Source of the DNA: Pseudomonas fluorescens HK44 | Lineage (GTDB): Bacteria; Pseudomonadota; Gammaproteobacteria; Pseudomonadales; Pseudomonadaceae | Length of the DNA: 64,000 nucleotides | Assembly (NCBI RefSeq): GCF_000217955.3 | Contig: NZ_AFOY02000015.1 | Coordinates: 930,001 to 994,000 of the forward strand | Direction: 5' to 3' | Shown: positions 54,539-63,254 of the stretch, piece by piece | Layout: each line of letters begins with the position of its first letter | Position numbering within the stretch: the stretch's first letter is position 1 | Notes under the pieces: model-generated | What the model saw: only the letters and a program-made list of their open reading frames with translations | Database searches by the model: none | What the model was told of the DNA's origin: nothing | Program-made: the position numbers and the translations under genes

Positions 54539-55933
54539 TCACAGCCAGTACTCCCAGAGGTGCGCAAACTGCTCCTTGGCTCTTACATCAAGGGAACGCC
54601 GCTGCCACTTTTCAAGCGTAATTTCGTTCGACTTCAGCAGGTCCGCGAGGAACGCTGCACGCATTTTCTCGCCGAATCCGCTGCCCAGTACCACGACGTT
54701 GACTTCCTGGTTGTGCAGAAAACTCCGCCAGTCAAGATTGGTAGAGCCGACCGTGGACCAGACACCATCGATCACCGCAGTTTTGACGTGCAGCAAGGCA
54801 TCGCGGCGTTCGTAGAGCTTGACGCCGGCCTCCAGCAGCTTGGTGTAGTGCCTGCGGCCAGCGTTGAATACCAGCCAGGAATCAGTGCTGCTGGGCAGCA
54901 CCAGTTTCACATCGACGCCGCGTGCCACAGCATTCTTGAGCTCCGCCAGCAACTGCGGATCGGGTACGAAGTAGGCGTTAGTCAGCCAGATTTCAGTTTG
55001 CGCACTGCGCAGCGCCGAAATCAGCGTGGCGTAGATCAGGCTGTAGGGTTCGTCTGGCGAGCTGCCGATGGCACGTACGACCTCGTGACCTTTGCGTTCG
55101 GTCTGCGGAAAGTAATGACGTGCCGCAAGCGGTTTGCCTTTCTGCTTTTGCCACGTTTCGATAAATAGCTTTTGCAATTCAGCCACTGCCGGCCCTTCAA
55201 CCCGCAGGTCAGTGTCGCGCCAAGGTAACTTGCCGCCAGGTTTGACTTTGGCGTTCAGGCTGAACGAGTTGCCTGAATGGACACTGCTCACGTTGATACC
55301 GCCGAGGAAGGCAATGCGGCCATCAACGATCAGTAGCTTACGATGATCCCGCTGGTTCACTTGCCACCCAGCCTTGGCGGTCGCGGGATTGACCGGATTG
55401 AATTCCAGCACATTGATGCCAGCGTTGGTCAGGCGGGTAAAAAAAGCCGAAGGTGTGCTGAGGGTACCGACGCTGTCCCGGATCAGATTGACCTGCACCC
55501 CAGCCGCCTGTTTGGCAATCAGCGCTGCTGCAAAGCGCTCGCCGATTTCATCGTCGTCAAAAATGTAACTCTCGATATTGATGTGATCACGCGCGCTGCC
55601 AATCGCAGAGATCATTGATTGGTAGGTAGTCGGACCGTTCTGTAACAGTTCGACCTTGTTGCCGTCCGTCAAAGGGCTGCCGACGATGGCCTCCTCGATC
55701 GCCATATGCAGGTCGAAGATGTTCGTCTGGACGCCATTGGCCTTCAAACGGTCAATAACGGCCTTGCTGCGTTCGGCTGACAGCGGTCCGTGCGTACTGT
55801 CGATCTTCACAGAGGCCGGGTTGGTGTAGGCCATATCGGGAACGATAGTGGGCAACGAACCACACGCCACGAGCAGTGTCAGGCTCAGCACTGTCAGCGT
55901 TCGCAGCAAAATCCGGATTGAAAACAGGTTCAT
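54539..55933 (-). CDS. Phospholipase D-family lipoprotein (cardiolipin-synthase-like)
   Basis: A 464-aa envelope protein. ATG 55933, after GGAGG, gives a lipoprotein signal with lipobox LVACGS. Both HKD motifs are complete: QRDHRKLLIVDGRIAFLGGI and LLHVKTAVIDGVWSTVGSTN. The protein lacks the two N-terminal helices of ClsA, so it resembles ClsC/YmdC-type or other PLD phosphatidyltransferases facing the periplasm. Confidence 0.9.
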   Translation of the reverse strand: MNLFSIRILLRTLTVLSLTLLVACGSLPTIVPDMAYTNPASVKIDSTHGPLSAERSKAVIDRLKANGVQTNIFDLHMAIEEAIVGSPLTDGNKVELLQNGPTTYQSMISAIGSARDHINIESYIFDDDEIGERFAAALIAKQAAGVQVNLIRDSVGTLSTPSAFFTRLTNAGINVLEFNPVNPATAKAGWQVNQRDHRKLLIVDGRIAFLGGINVSSVHSGNSFSLNAKVKPGGKLPWRDTDLRVEGPAVAELQKLFIETWQKQKGKPLAARHYFPQTERKGHEVVRAIGSSPDEPYSLIYATLISALRSAQTEIWLTNAYFVPDPQLLAELKNAVARGVDVKLVLPSSTDSWLVFNAGRRHYTKLLEAGVKLYERRDALLHVKTAVIDGVWSTVGSTNLDWRSFLHNQEVNVVVLGSGFGEKMRAAFLADLLKSNEITLEKWQRRSLDVRAKEQFAHLWEYWL

Positions 55934-56152
55934 GCAGCCTCCGCCCGAAACTGAAGGGGTGCGCAGTAAATGAGCACAGTTTCGGTGCGATAACGCTCTT
56001 AAATCTAGACTCTGCACCGCAGCCCTGCGGATTTTTTATCGCTGACAGCGGGTTCGAATGCGTGCAGCAATACCGACAGACGGTTAAGCACAGTCATGTA
56101 CGCAGCGCGCCATGGATTAATCTGTAGAGATAGGGAATCTCAACTTCGGACG

Positions 56153-56890
56153 ATGGCTGACATGCTTGATGCTCCCAAGCCACAACAGAACCATCTGCTG
56201 GCGGCTCTGCCGACACAGTCGCTGGAGCGCTTGCTGCCCTACCTCGTGCCGATCACCCTGCCGCTCGGCAAGGTGCTCTACGAGTCCGGGGATGCCCTGC
56301 GACACGTCTACTTCCCCACCGACTCCATCGTGTCCCTGCTGTACGTGATGGAAAACGGCGCCTCGGCGGAAATTTCAGTGGTCGGCAATGAAGGCTTGAT
56401 CGGCATCGCCGTCTTCATGGGTGGTGAAAGCACGCCAAGCCGGGCAATCGTCCAGAGTGCCGGACATGCCTTCCGGTTACCCGGCCAGCGACTCAAGGAT
56501 GAGTTCAACCGCCACGGGGAGATGCTCCTGCTGATGTTGCGCTACACCCAGGCGTTGATTACCCAGATGGCCCAGACTGCGGTGTGCAACCGCCATCACT
56601 CGATTGATCAACAATTGTGCCGCTGGTTGCTGCTGTCTCTCGATCGCCTGCAAGACAATCAACTGATCATGACCCAGGAGTTGATCGCCAACATGCTCGG
56701 CGTACGCCGCGAAGGCGTGACCGATGCCGCAGGCAAGCTGCAACGCCTGGGCGTTATCGAATACAGCCGTGGCCACATCAAGGTGCTGGACAGGGCCGCA
56801 CTCGAGCAACTGAGTTGCGAGTGCTACGCGGTGGTCAGAAAAGAAACCGAGCGCCTGCTGCCCTACGTTCCGCTAAAGCCGACTCGCTGA
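56153..56890 (+). CDS. Crp/Fnr-family regulator (first of two)
   Basis: A 245-aa regulator. The N-terminal beta-roll (LGKVLYESGDALRHVYFPTD, SIVSLLYVMENGASAEISVV, GNEGLIGIAVFMGGESTPSR) is a cNMP-binding-like fold lacking the Arg/Glu cAMP signature, and the C-terminal winged helix has LIANMLGVRREGVTDAAGKL. The alternative start ATG 56162 is equally plausible. A related gene follows 105 bp downstream on the same strand. Confidence 0.87.
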   Translation: MADMLDAPKPQQNHLLAALPTQSLERLLPYLVPITLPLGKVLYESGDALRHVYFPTDSIVSLLYVMENGASAEISVVGNEGLIGIAVFMGGESTPSRAIVQSAGHAFRLPGQRLKDEFNRHGEMLLLMLRYTQALITQMAQTAVCNRHHSIDQQLCRWLLLSLDRLQDNQLIMTQELIANMLGVRREGVTDAAGKLQRLGVIEYSRGHIKVLDRAALEQLSCECYAVVRKETERLLPYVPLKPTR

Positions 56891-56995
56891 TTGCCAGTGC
56901 CTGCGTGTTCTAGCGAACAGACCGGCCTGCCAGAGTCACCCACACTTAAAACATGAGACGGCCCCGGCACCTGTCCCGCCCATCCAGGGCCCACT

Positions 56996-57709
56996 GTGCC
57001 GCAGGATCTGCGCATGCCAATTACGTCTGGGCGACCCATAGAAAACCGGCTACTCCAGGGGCTGTCGAAGACTGACTACGGCCGGCTGGAGGCACAGTGC
57101 GATAACGTCGAACTGGCCTTTGGCACTGTCCTGTGCGAACCGGGTCATCCGATCCTGCATGTGTATTTCCCTCAAACAGCGCTCATCGCTGAAGTGGTGA
57201 CGTTGTACCGCCACCCTCCGCTGCACATGAGCCTGATCGGCAATGAAGGGATACTTGGGGCGACGCTTGCTCTGGGGGTTAATACCGCCCCCATGCGCGC
57301 CGTGGTGCAAGGCGCCGGTACGTGCCTGAGGATGAGTGGCTTGCAGCTGCAGGTCGCGCTGCGCGAGAGCCCGTTATTGTTGCGCAGGCTCAATCAGTAC
57401 CTGTATGTGCAGATGATGCAGCTCGCTCAAACCGCCGCCTGTACCCATTTTCACGAGATCGAGCCACGCCTGGCGCGCTGGTTGCTGATGACCCATGATC
57501 GCGCGCACGCCAATCACTTTCATCTGACCCACATGTCCCTCGCGGACATGCTCGGGGTTCGGCGCAGTGGCGTGACATTGGCCGCCGGCACGCTGCAACA
57601 GCGTGGATTGATCCGTTACACCCGTGGTGAAATCACGATTCTTGACCGCAAGGGATTGGAAGCGGCGTCATGCGAGTGCTATAGCGACACCCACTCGCCT
57701 GCGCTATGA
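56996..57709 (+). CDS. Crp/Fnr-family regulator (second of two)
   Basis: A 237-aa paralogue of the preceding gene with the same architecture (FGTVLCEPGHPILHVYFPQT, SLIGNEGILGATLALGVNTA, SLADMLGVRRSGVTLAAGTL) and the shared ending ASCECY / LSCECY. Sequence identity appears moderate, so the duplication is old. The stop lies 5 bp from the stop of the opposing histidine kinase gene. Signals are unknown; such proteins are often stress-linked in Pseudomonas. Confidence 0.86.
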   Translation: MPQDLRMPITSGRPIENRLLQGLSKTDYGRLEAQCDNVELAFGTVLCEPGHPILHVYFPQTALIAEVVTLYRHPPLHMSLIGNEGILGATLALGVNTAPMRAVVQGAGTCLRMSGLQLQVALRESPLLLRRLNQYLYVQMMQLAQTAACTHFHEIEPRLARWLLMTHDRAHANHFHLTHMSLADMLGVRRSGVTLAAGTLQQRGLIRYTRGEITILDRKGLEAASCECYSDTHSPAL

Positions 57710-57714
57710 CACGA

Positions 57715-58575
57715 CTATCGTGCCAAGGGAAAGGTCGCCGTGAACGTGGTACCGCCTTCTATCGAGGAGGTCACCCGTACATCGCCGTGATGCGCTCTGA
57801 CAATCTCTCTCACAATGAACAGGCCGAGCCCGACACTGCGCAGTTTTGCGTTATCGTGACTGCCGCGAATCATCGGTTCGAACACGTTGTCGAGCAACTC
57901 CGAGGGTATCGGCGTGCCAAGGTTGTGCACGGCAATGATCACCTGGTCCTCGAAGCACGAAGACACCGTGACCCCACCCTCAGCCGTGCCATAGGCAATC
58001 GCGTTGGCAACCAGATTGCCAATAAGCTGGTAGAGCCGATCACGGTCGGCGATGAAATGACCTTGGCCGACACAAAGATGGGCCAGCGTGTGCTCAGGGA
58101 ACACCAGACTCAGCTCGTCCAGGCATTCGCCCACCAATGTGTGCAAATCAACCGGCCTGAGGGACACCGCAATGCTTCGCCCGACTTGCCTCAGGGTGAA
58201 GTCCAGCAGGTCTGCCACCAGGCGCTGCGCGCGCTCTGCAGCGTGCGTGATGTGGCCAAGTATTTGTGCTTGTTTAGGAGGCAAGTCACGGCAACCGAGC
58301 AATTGCGAAGCCATTTTTATCGCCGCCAACGGGTTGCGCAGGTCGTGACTGACAATCCCGATCAACTGTTCGGCGAACAGCGCCCGGTCTTCTGCCGCAG
58401 CGTAACTGCGCCATAACACGTCCCGTGCAACGTCCATTGCATAGTGGGCCTTGAGGTTCATCGCCAGATGCCGCTCGGCAAGCATGCGTGCAGCGAGAGG
58501 CCGGTCATCGGTCTTGAACGGCCTCACCTCATGAAACGTGCCGTGGTACGCAATACTCGGTTGCACGCTATTCAC
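57715..58575 (-). CDS. Histidine kinase (short, cytosolic, PAS-less)
   Basis: A 286-aa sensor kinase. The DHp H-box is GIVSHDLRNPLAAIKMASQ, the N-box LIGNLVANAIAYGTAEGG, the G1/G2 boxes ending KLRSVGLGLFIVREIVRAHH. The first 70 residues contain no recognisable sensor domain and may be the tail of one. No response regulator is adjacent. The start overlaps the stop of the preceding exported-protein gene by 8 nt. Confidence 0.85.
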   Translation of the reverse strand: MNSVQPSIAYHGTFHEVRPFKTDDRPLAARMLAERHLAMNLKAHYAMDVARDVLWRSYAAAEDRALFAEQLIGIVSHDLRNPLAAIKMASQLLGCRDLPPKQAQILGHITHAAERAQRLVADLLDFTLRQVGRSIAVSLRPVDLHTLVGECLDELSLVFPEHTLAHLCVGQGHFIADRDRLYQLIGNLVANAIAYGTAEGGVTVSSCFEDQVIIAVHNLGTPIPSELLDNVFEPMIRGSHDNAKLRSVGLGLFIVREIVRAHHGDVRVTSSIEGGTTFTATFPLAR

Positions 58576-59017
58576 TCCAGTGCAAGTTCAGCGTTTCGAT
58601 GGATTTACCATTGACTGAAATGGTGTGGCGCTCTTCATGACCATTCAAACGGGCGATGACCACGTATTTGTTTACCGGCAGTTGCGCGTACACGATGGGG
58701 CCCACCTGACTCAGCGACAACAGCGGGCTACCTTTTTCGCTCTGGATGACCACGTCGACATTGCTGACGTACTGATTGGCCGGCCCCGTTGAAAAGGTCA
58801 TGTGAAGGTTGTAGCCCTGGGTCTGGAGCAAGGCCTTTGACTCATCCAGGCCGATGCCTCCCGTCAGATAGCGGATGCCATTCTGCTCCTGCGGCTCCAA
58901 CTGCACGGCCGACATGTCAACCGGTTCTGCGGTGGCTGCATGCAGCACCACGGGAGACACACCCAGCAATAGGGCCAGGGTGAGTCTTGAAAGCGTCAGT
59001 GAATGACTGAACATCAT
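58568..59017 (-). CDS. Exported hypothetical protein (carboxypeptidase-regulatory-like)
   Basis: A 149-aa protein with a signal peptide (about residues 1-27, ending VVLHA) and a beta-sandwich-like remainder (YVSNVDVVIQSEKGSPLLSL, VYAQLPVNKYVVIARLNGHE). The start ATG 59017 stands 8 bases after AAGGAG. It overlaps the histidine kinase, so it could supply a periplasmic signal to that system; this is inference. Family not firmly recognised. Confidence 0.72.
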   Translation of the reverse strand: MMFSHSLTLSRLTLALLLGVSPVVLHAATAEPVDMSAVQLEPQEQNGIRYLTGGIGLDESKALLQTQGYNLHMTFSTGPANQYVSNVDVVIQSEKGSPLLSLSQVGPIVYAQLPVNKYVVIARLNGHEERHTISVNGKSIETLNLHWSE

Positions 59018-59068
59018 GATAAACACTCCTTGAATCGTACTAAAACGAATGACGGTGGCGTGGGGGAA

Positions 59069-59284
59069 CTACTTTTTGATTTCGTGCCCAACGATTCCGC
59101 CAACGGCCGCACCACCGACAGTACCCAAGGCGCTGCCTCCGGTTAGAACAGCCCCACCGACAGCACCGACGCCAGCACCAATGGCCGTGTTACGCCCTTG
59201 TGTCGACATACTGGGACAACCACTCAAACTGATGAGCACGGCTACCGTTAAGGCACCGTGCGTAAACTTCTGCAAGATTTTCAT
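59069..59284 (-). CDS. Small glycine-zipper lipoprotein (OsmB-like)
   Basis: A 71-aa lipoprotein: signal with lipobox LSGC, then a hydrophobic glycine zipper (NTAIGAGVGAVGGAVLTGGS, GTVGGAAVGGIVGHEIKK). Same general design as OsmB, which is osmotically and stationary-phase induced. GGAGAAAAC precedes the ATG. Confidence 0.85.
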   Translation of the reverse strand: MKILQKFTHGALTVAVLISLSGCPSMSTQGRNTAIGAGVGAVGGAVLTGGSALGTVGGAAVGGIVGHEIKK

Positions 59285-59506
59285 GTTTTCTCCGGTAAAT
59301 GACTGGCAGCAATCTGCCTGACACTCAGAGTGCGCGTAGTGGCCGGATTGAGTCTGTGCGCTAGTGCACGGATAGCTGTTTGTTTTATTAACAGGTTGAT
59401 AACAGAAAGTAGTCGACGTTAATGCTGTCGCACGCGCCCGCGGCGAATACCTCCCTACTATTCACCGCAACCACTAATTGAGCGGCGGATTATTTGTCGA
59501 TCGACG

Positions 59507-59665
59507 TCATATTCTCCCCAATAAAAGCAACACAACCAGGACAATAACGACCACGCCTAATAAACCGCTCGGCGCATAGCCCCAGCTTCGGCTATGCGGC
59601 CATGTCGGAATAGCGCCAAACAGCAGTAAAATCAACAGGATCAACAGTATGGTTCCCAAGCTCAT
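59507..59665 (-). CDS. DUF3309-type small membrane protein, 52 aa
   Basis: Encoded on the minus strand from ATG 59665, preceded by AAGGAGAAAAGCC. It starts MSLGTILLILLILLLFGAIP, continues TWPHSRSWGYAPSGLLGVVV and ends in a second helix to TGA 59507. The T-I-L-L-I-x-L-L-L and P-x-W-x-x-S-x-x-W-G-Y-x-P-S-G-x-x-G motif defines DUF3309. Such proteins are widespread, stress-linked and uncharacterised. Confidence 0.85.
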   Translation of the reverse strand: MSLGTILLILLILLLFGAIPTWPHSRSWGYAPSGLLGVVVIVLVVLLLLGRI

Positions 59666-59953
59666 GGCTTTTCTCCTTGGGTCTTCAAGTAGGTGAAATG
59701 GGTGCAGGCAGTGAGACCTTGATCTGCGCGTTGCAGGCTACCAACTTGACGCAAGTACCCGGTGCGGTCTGTACGGCAACACACATATCGTCAGTGTTTG
59801 ATAGATCAGAGACGCGGTCGTTGTTATTCCGCTTATGCAATTTTTTTTGCGTCATTTAGAGTGCCCAGTGTGTGATGGCGTACAGAACGCTGCGACGATC
59901 AGGCACAGAATAAAAATAACCACAGAGCAGCCTTCGCTGCAGCAGGTAAAACC

Positions 59954-60163
59954 ATGAACACAATGACCGAATCCGCCCTGGTACAGCGTATTAATGCACA
60001 GTGCCATCCATTGCTGCGCTACCTCCACAAATTAAGTGGCGTACGCTATTTGGCCGCCTATGACGCCGCCGGCAGTTATGAACTGAACCCTATAAACGGC
60101 CACGCAAAACACGCGACCGACAGCGAATTAGCCAATACGGAAGTCTGGGAGAGACTGCCTTAG
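59954..60163 (+). CDS. Hypothetical small protein, 69 aa
   Basis: A soluble protein (ATG 59954 after CAGG) with LVQRINAQCHPLLRYLHKLS, GVRYLAAYDAAGSYELNPIN. No signal, no membrane helix. The family is not recognised. It stands alone between small stress-type genes; coding quality is fair. Confidence 0.5.
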   Translation: MNTMTESALVQRINAQCHPLLRYLHKLSGVRYLAAYDAAGSYELNPINGHAKHATDSELANTEVWERLP

Positions 60164-60197
60164 GCAGCCTCTCTAACCCGGATATACGTTGTCGAAT

Positions 60198-60758
60198 TTA
60201 TCGTTTGATCAGCGAAATCTTGGTGCCTTCAATGCTGACGCCTGCCATCAAGCCTTGCTGGCCAAAGACAAACGCATAAGCATCGTCCTTCAATGTCGAG
60301 CTCGACAGATTTTTCGCCAGCCCTTCATCAACCAGAACAACCGTCGGACCTACACCAACTTCCCAGCCCTTGGTCTCACGTACATACTTGACCGCCTTGT
60401 CAGTCATCAGGAACACGGCATAAGCATAGGACTGGGCACCCGCCTGCAAGCCCCATGAACCGGTCACTGTGTTGTAGTAATTGTCTACTTTTGAACCGCT
60501 GAACATGACCCCCTCACCATAACTGCCACCAAATACCAGACCCGCCTTGATAACTTTAGGGAATACGAGCACGGCCTTGGCAGTGCGCGACATGGTCTCG
60601 GCCACCGGATTGGCTTTGTAGAGCATTTGCAAGGCATGCCGCGAATCCTGTTCCAGGTCTGCGGCCGTTGCGGCGCTTGCGGTGTTGAGCAAACCTGTTG
60701 AAGCCAGAGACAGGGTTGTGAGAGCGATAAACAACAGTGAGCGTAGTGAGCTTGTCAT
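60198..60758 (-). CDS. SYLF-domain (YSC84-like) lipid-binding exported protein
   Basis: A 186-aa protein with a signal peptide (residues 1-29, ending ASA) and the SYLF fold: AKAVLVFPKVIKAGLVFGGS, YGEGVMFSGSKVDNYYNTVT, GSWGLQAGAQSYAYAVFLMT. Members bind phosphoinositides in eukaryotes; the bacterial role is unclear. ATG 60758 is chosen because it begins the signal peptide. Confidence 0.87.
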   Translation of the reverse strand: MTSSLRSLLFIALTTLSLASTGLLNTASAATAADLEQDSRHALQMLYKANPVAETMSRTAKAVLVFPKVIKAGLVFGGSYGEGVMFSGSKVDNYYNTVTGSWGLQAGAQSYAYAVFLMTDKAVKYVRETKGWEVGVGPTVVLVDEGLAKNLSSSTLKDDAYAFVFGQQGLMAGVSIEGTKISLIKR

Positions 60759-60956
60759 GGCTGTACTCCGATGCGAGTGACGCAAACAATGCGGCGAGCC
60801 GATATCCATCAGGATTGGCAGCCGCTGACTGTTCATTAAAGTGTAGTAGCGACCGGCCGGTGTCTGTTCGGTGGCGCACACTGCCAGCCGCTGAAAGGCT
60901 TCAATCGTGGCGCAGCTACTCGATAACCACCCTCAAGCTGCCCATGACACAGAACC

Positions 60957-61034
60957 TGTGGGAGCGAGCCTGCTCGCGATGCGGTGTTTCATTCAACATC
61001 AATGCTGACTGACAGTCCGCTATCGCGAGCAGGG
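60957..61034. repeat. REP element pair (imperfect REPIN)
   Basis: TGTGGGAGCGAGCCTGCTCG at 60957 and a partial inverted copy CTATCGCGAGCAGGG ending at 61034. Same family as the REPIN at 54.4 kb. Confidence 0.75.
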
Positions 61035-61047
61035 TGTGTGGTGTTGA

Positions 61048-61770
61048 TCAGGCGTCGGCGGTTGCCGGGTTGCGCAACGGATACAGCTGCTCATCGAACT
61101 GCGACAACCGCGGGAACTCCAGCGGTTGCTCATCGCCAAGGTGCTCCAGACGCAGGCGATAATCTTCGAGGAATGTCTGGCGCGCCTCATCGCTGATGTA
61201 TGGCACATGCCAGGCCACGAACGGCTCCAGCACCTCAAACCCGACGTAGGCCAGCGTGCCGCGCAAAATTGGCCGCAGCATGTCCTGCAACGGGCCGTGA
61301 ATTGCATCCTTGCCAAACATATGCTCGCGACCGCCCAACGTTACGCTCACCAGAGCCTTCTTGCCGCTCAACCCGCCCTGATCGTAAAAGCGCTTGCCGC
61401 CGTAGCAGACACCGGACACCAGCACCCGGTCGATCCAACCCTTGAGCATGGCCGGGGCGGAGAACCAGAAAATCGGGAAGTTTAGGATCAGCAAGTCCGC
61501 CCACAACAGCTTGTCGAGTTCAGACTGAATGTCCGCTGCCAGTGACTGGCTCTTCACACCCAAACGTTGCTCCAGCGCATAGACCAGATACTCAGGATTT
61601 TCCCGCGAAGAAAAGTCATTGCTGCTTGCCACCGGGTTCCAGTTCATCGCGTACAGGTCGCTGACCTGGACCTCATGCCCTTGGGCTTCAAGGGTCGTGA
61701 CAGCCTGGTCACGCAATGCAGCGGTAAAGGATTTCGGCTCCGGATGGGCATGGACGATCAGTACTTTCAT
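61048..61770 (-). CDS. NAD(P)H:quinone oxidoreductase, flavodoxin-like (KefF/NQO1 type)
   Basis: A 240-aa FMN/FAD enzyme. VLIVHAHPEPKSFTAALRDQ (flavin phosphate loop), LLILNFPIFWFSAPAMLKGW (isoalloxazine contact), DRVLVSGVCYG and TLGGREHMFGKDAIHG are typical. It reduces quinones by two electrons. Followed on the same strand by nothing; the aldehyde dehydrogenase upstream ends 68 bp away. Confidence 0.9.
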   Translation of the reverse strand: MKVLIVHAHPEPKSFTAALRDQAVTTLEAQGHEVQVSDLYAMNWNPVASSNDFSSRENPEYLVYALEQRLGVKSQSLAADIQSELDKLLWADLLILNFPIFWFSAPAMLKGWIDRVLVSGVCYGGKRFYDQGGLSGKKALVSVTLGGREHMFGKDAIHGPLQDMLRPILRGTLAYVGFEVLEPFVAWHVPYISDEARQTFLEDYRLRLEHLGDEQPLEFPRLSQFDEQLYPLRNPATADA

Positions 61771-61838
61771 GGCAATTCCTTAGACATTTGCACGCTGTGT
61801 GTTTGAAGACGGTAATGGGCATGTGGAGTCATCAACGA

Positions 61839-63254
61839 TCACACCTGGATCGCCTTCACTTCGACGAACTCGTTGAGCCCTTCTTCCCCCCATTCGCGAC
61901 CGTTGCCCGACTGTTTGTAGCCACCGAACGGCGCCTGATAGTTGAACGCCGCGCCATTGAGGAAACACTGGCCCGCACGCAATTGACGACCGAGTTGCAA
62001 GGCGCGGTCAGCGCTGCCGGCCCAGACACCACTGGACAGGCCAAACGGCGAATCGTTGGCGATCTGAATCGCCTGCGCCTCGTCGGTGTAAGGAATCAGG
62101 CACAGCACCGGGCCGAAGATTTCTTCCTGAGCGATGCGCATCCGGTTATCGACATCGGCGAACAGGGTCGGGCTGACGTAGTAACCGCGCTCGAACGCCT
62201 GCGTCGTATCGCCGCCACACACCAACCGCGCACCTTCATGCTGACCGACCTGAATGTAGTCGCGCACGGTACGCCGTTGGGCCGCCGAGCACATCGGCCC
62301 GAGAAAGCTCTGCGGATCGAGCGGATCGCCCATGCGCACACTCAAGGTTTCTGCCAGCGCCAGCTCCACCGCCTCGGCGTAACGACTGGCCGGCAGCAAC
62401 ATGCGGGTCAACGCGGTGCAGGTCTGCCCGGAGTTGATCATCACGTCCTGCACGCCATAGCGCACCGCGGCGGCCAGATCCGCGTCCTCGGCAATCAGCA
62501 GCGGCGACTTGCCGCCCAGTTCCAGGCAGACGCGTTTCACCGACGGTGCCGCCGCTTGCGCTACCCGCACTCCGGCGCCGGTGGAGCCGGTGAACGACAC
62601 CATGTCGACGTCCGGGTGTTTAGCCAGTGCTTCACCGACCTTCGAACCCGGCCCGCTGACCAGGTTGAACACGCCCGCAGGCAAGCCAATGGCCTCGATC
62701 ATTTGCGCCAGTAAAAACGCGTGCAGCGGGGTTTCCTGACTCGGCTTGACCACCACCGTGCAGCCGGCGGCCAGCGCCGGTGCGAGCTTGCCGATCAGTT
62801 GATGCAGCGGGTAGTTCCATGGGTTGATAAAGGCGCAGACGCCCACCGGTTCACGAATCACCAGTGAGTTGCCGACCTCGCGCACTTCATCCATCAAGCT
62901 TGCGAGTTCGACGTATTGCTCCAGCCCGATGATAGGGCCGTCCACCTGAACCGAACGGCACCATTGCACTGGCATCCCCAGTTCGGCGGTGATCTCTGCC
63001 GCCATCTCGTCGGCTCGCGAGCGCAACTGCTCGGCAAGTGCGCGAATGTAGCCAGCGCGCACGCTGGACGGAGTCCGTGACCAACTATTGAAAGCCCTAC
63101 GGGCAGCGGCCACCGCGTTCTCGACATCACGCTCATCACCCAGCGGCACCGAACCTGCCACTTCCTCGGTAGCCGGGTTGATCACCTCGGCGATGCCCCG
63201 CCCTGACGGAATTTGCCAGCGGCCATCAATAAATAGCGCGGTGTGGTTACGCAT
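61839..63254 (-). CDS. Aldehyde dehydrogenase family protein
   Basis: A 471-aa aldehyde dehydrogenase. AFINPWNYPLHQLIGKLAPA, MVSFTGSTGAGVRVAQAAAP, VCLELGGKSPLLIAEDADLA and MINSGQTCTALTRMLLP with the catalytic Cys are clear. ATG 63254 overlaps the preceding aminotransferase stop by 8 nt. The pair suggests a transaminase-dehydrogenase route that deaminates and oxidises an amine or amino acid; the substrate is unknown. Confidence 0.9.
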   Translation of the reverse strand: MRNHTALFIDGRWQIPSGRGIAEVINPATEEVAGSVPLGDERDVENAVAAARRAFNSWSRTPSSVRAGYIRALAEQLRSRADEMAAEITAELGMPVQWCRSVQVDGPIIGLEQYVELASLMDEVREVGNSLVIREPVGVCAFINPWNYPLHQLIGKLAPALAAGCTVVVKPSQETPLHAFLLAQMIEAIGLPAGVFNLVSGPGSKVGEALAKHPDVDMVSFTGSTGAGVRVAQAAAPSVKRVCLELGGKSPLLIAEDADLAAAVRYGVQDVMINSGQTCTALTRMLLPASRYAEAVELALAETLSVRMGDPLDPQSFLGPMCSAAQRRTVRDYIQVGQHEGARLVCGGDTTQAFERGYYVSPTLFADVDNRMRIAQEEIFGPVLCLIPYTDEAQAIQIANDSPFGLSSGVWAGSADRALQLGRQLRAGQCFLNGAAFNYQAPFGGYKQSGNGREWGEEGLNEFVEVKAIQV

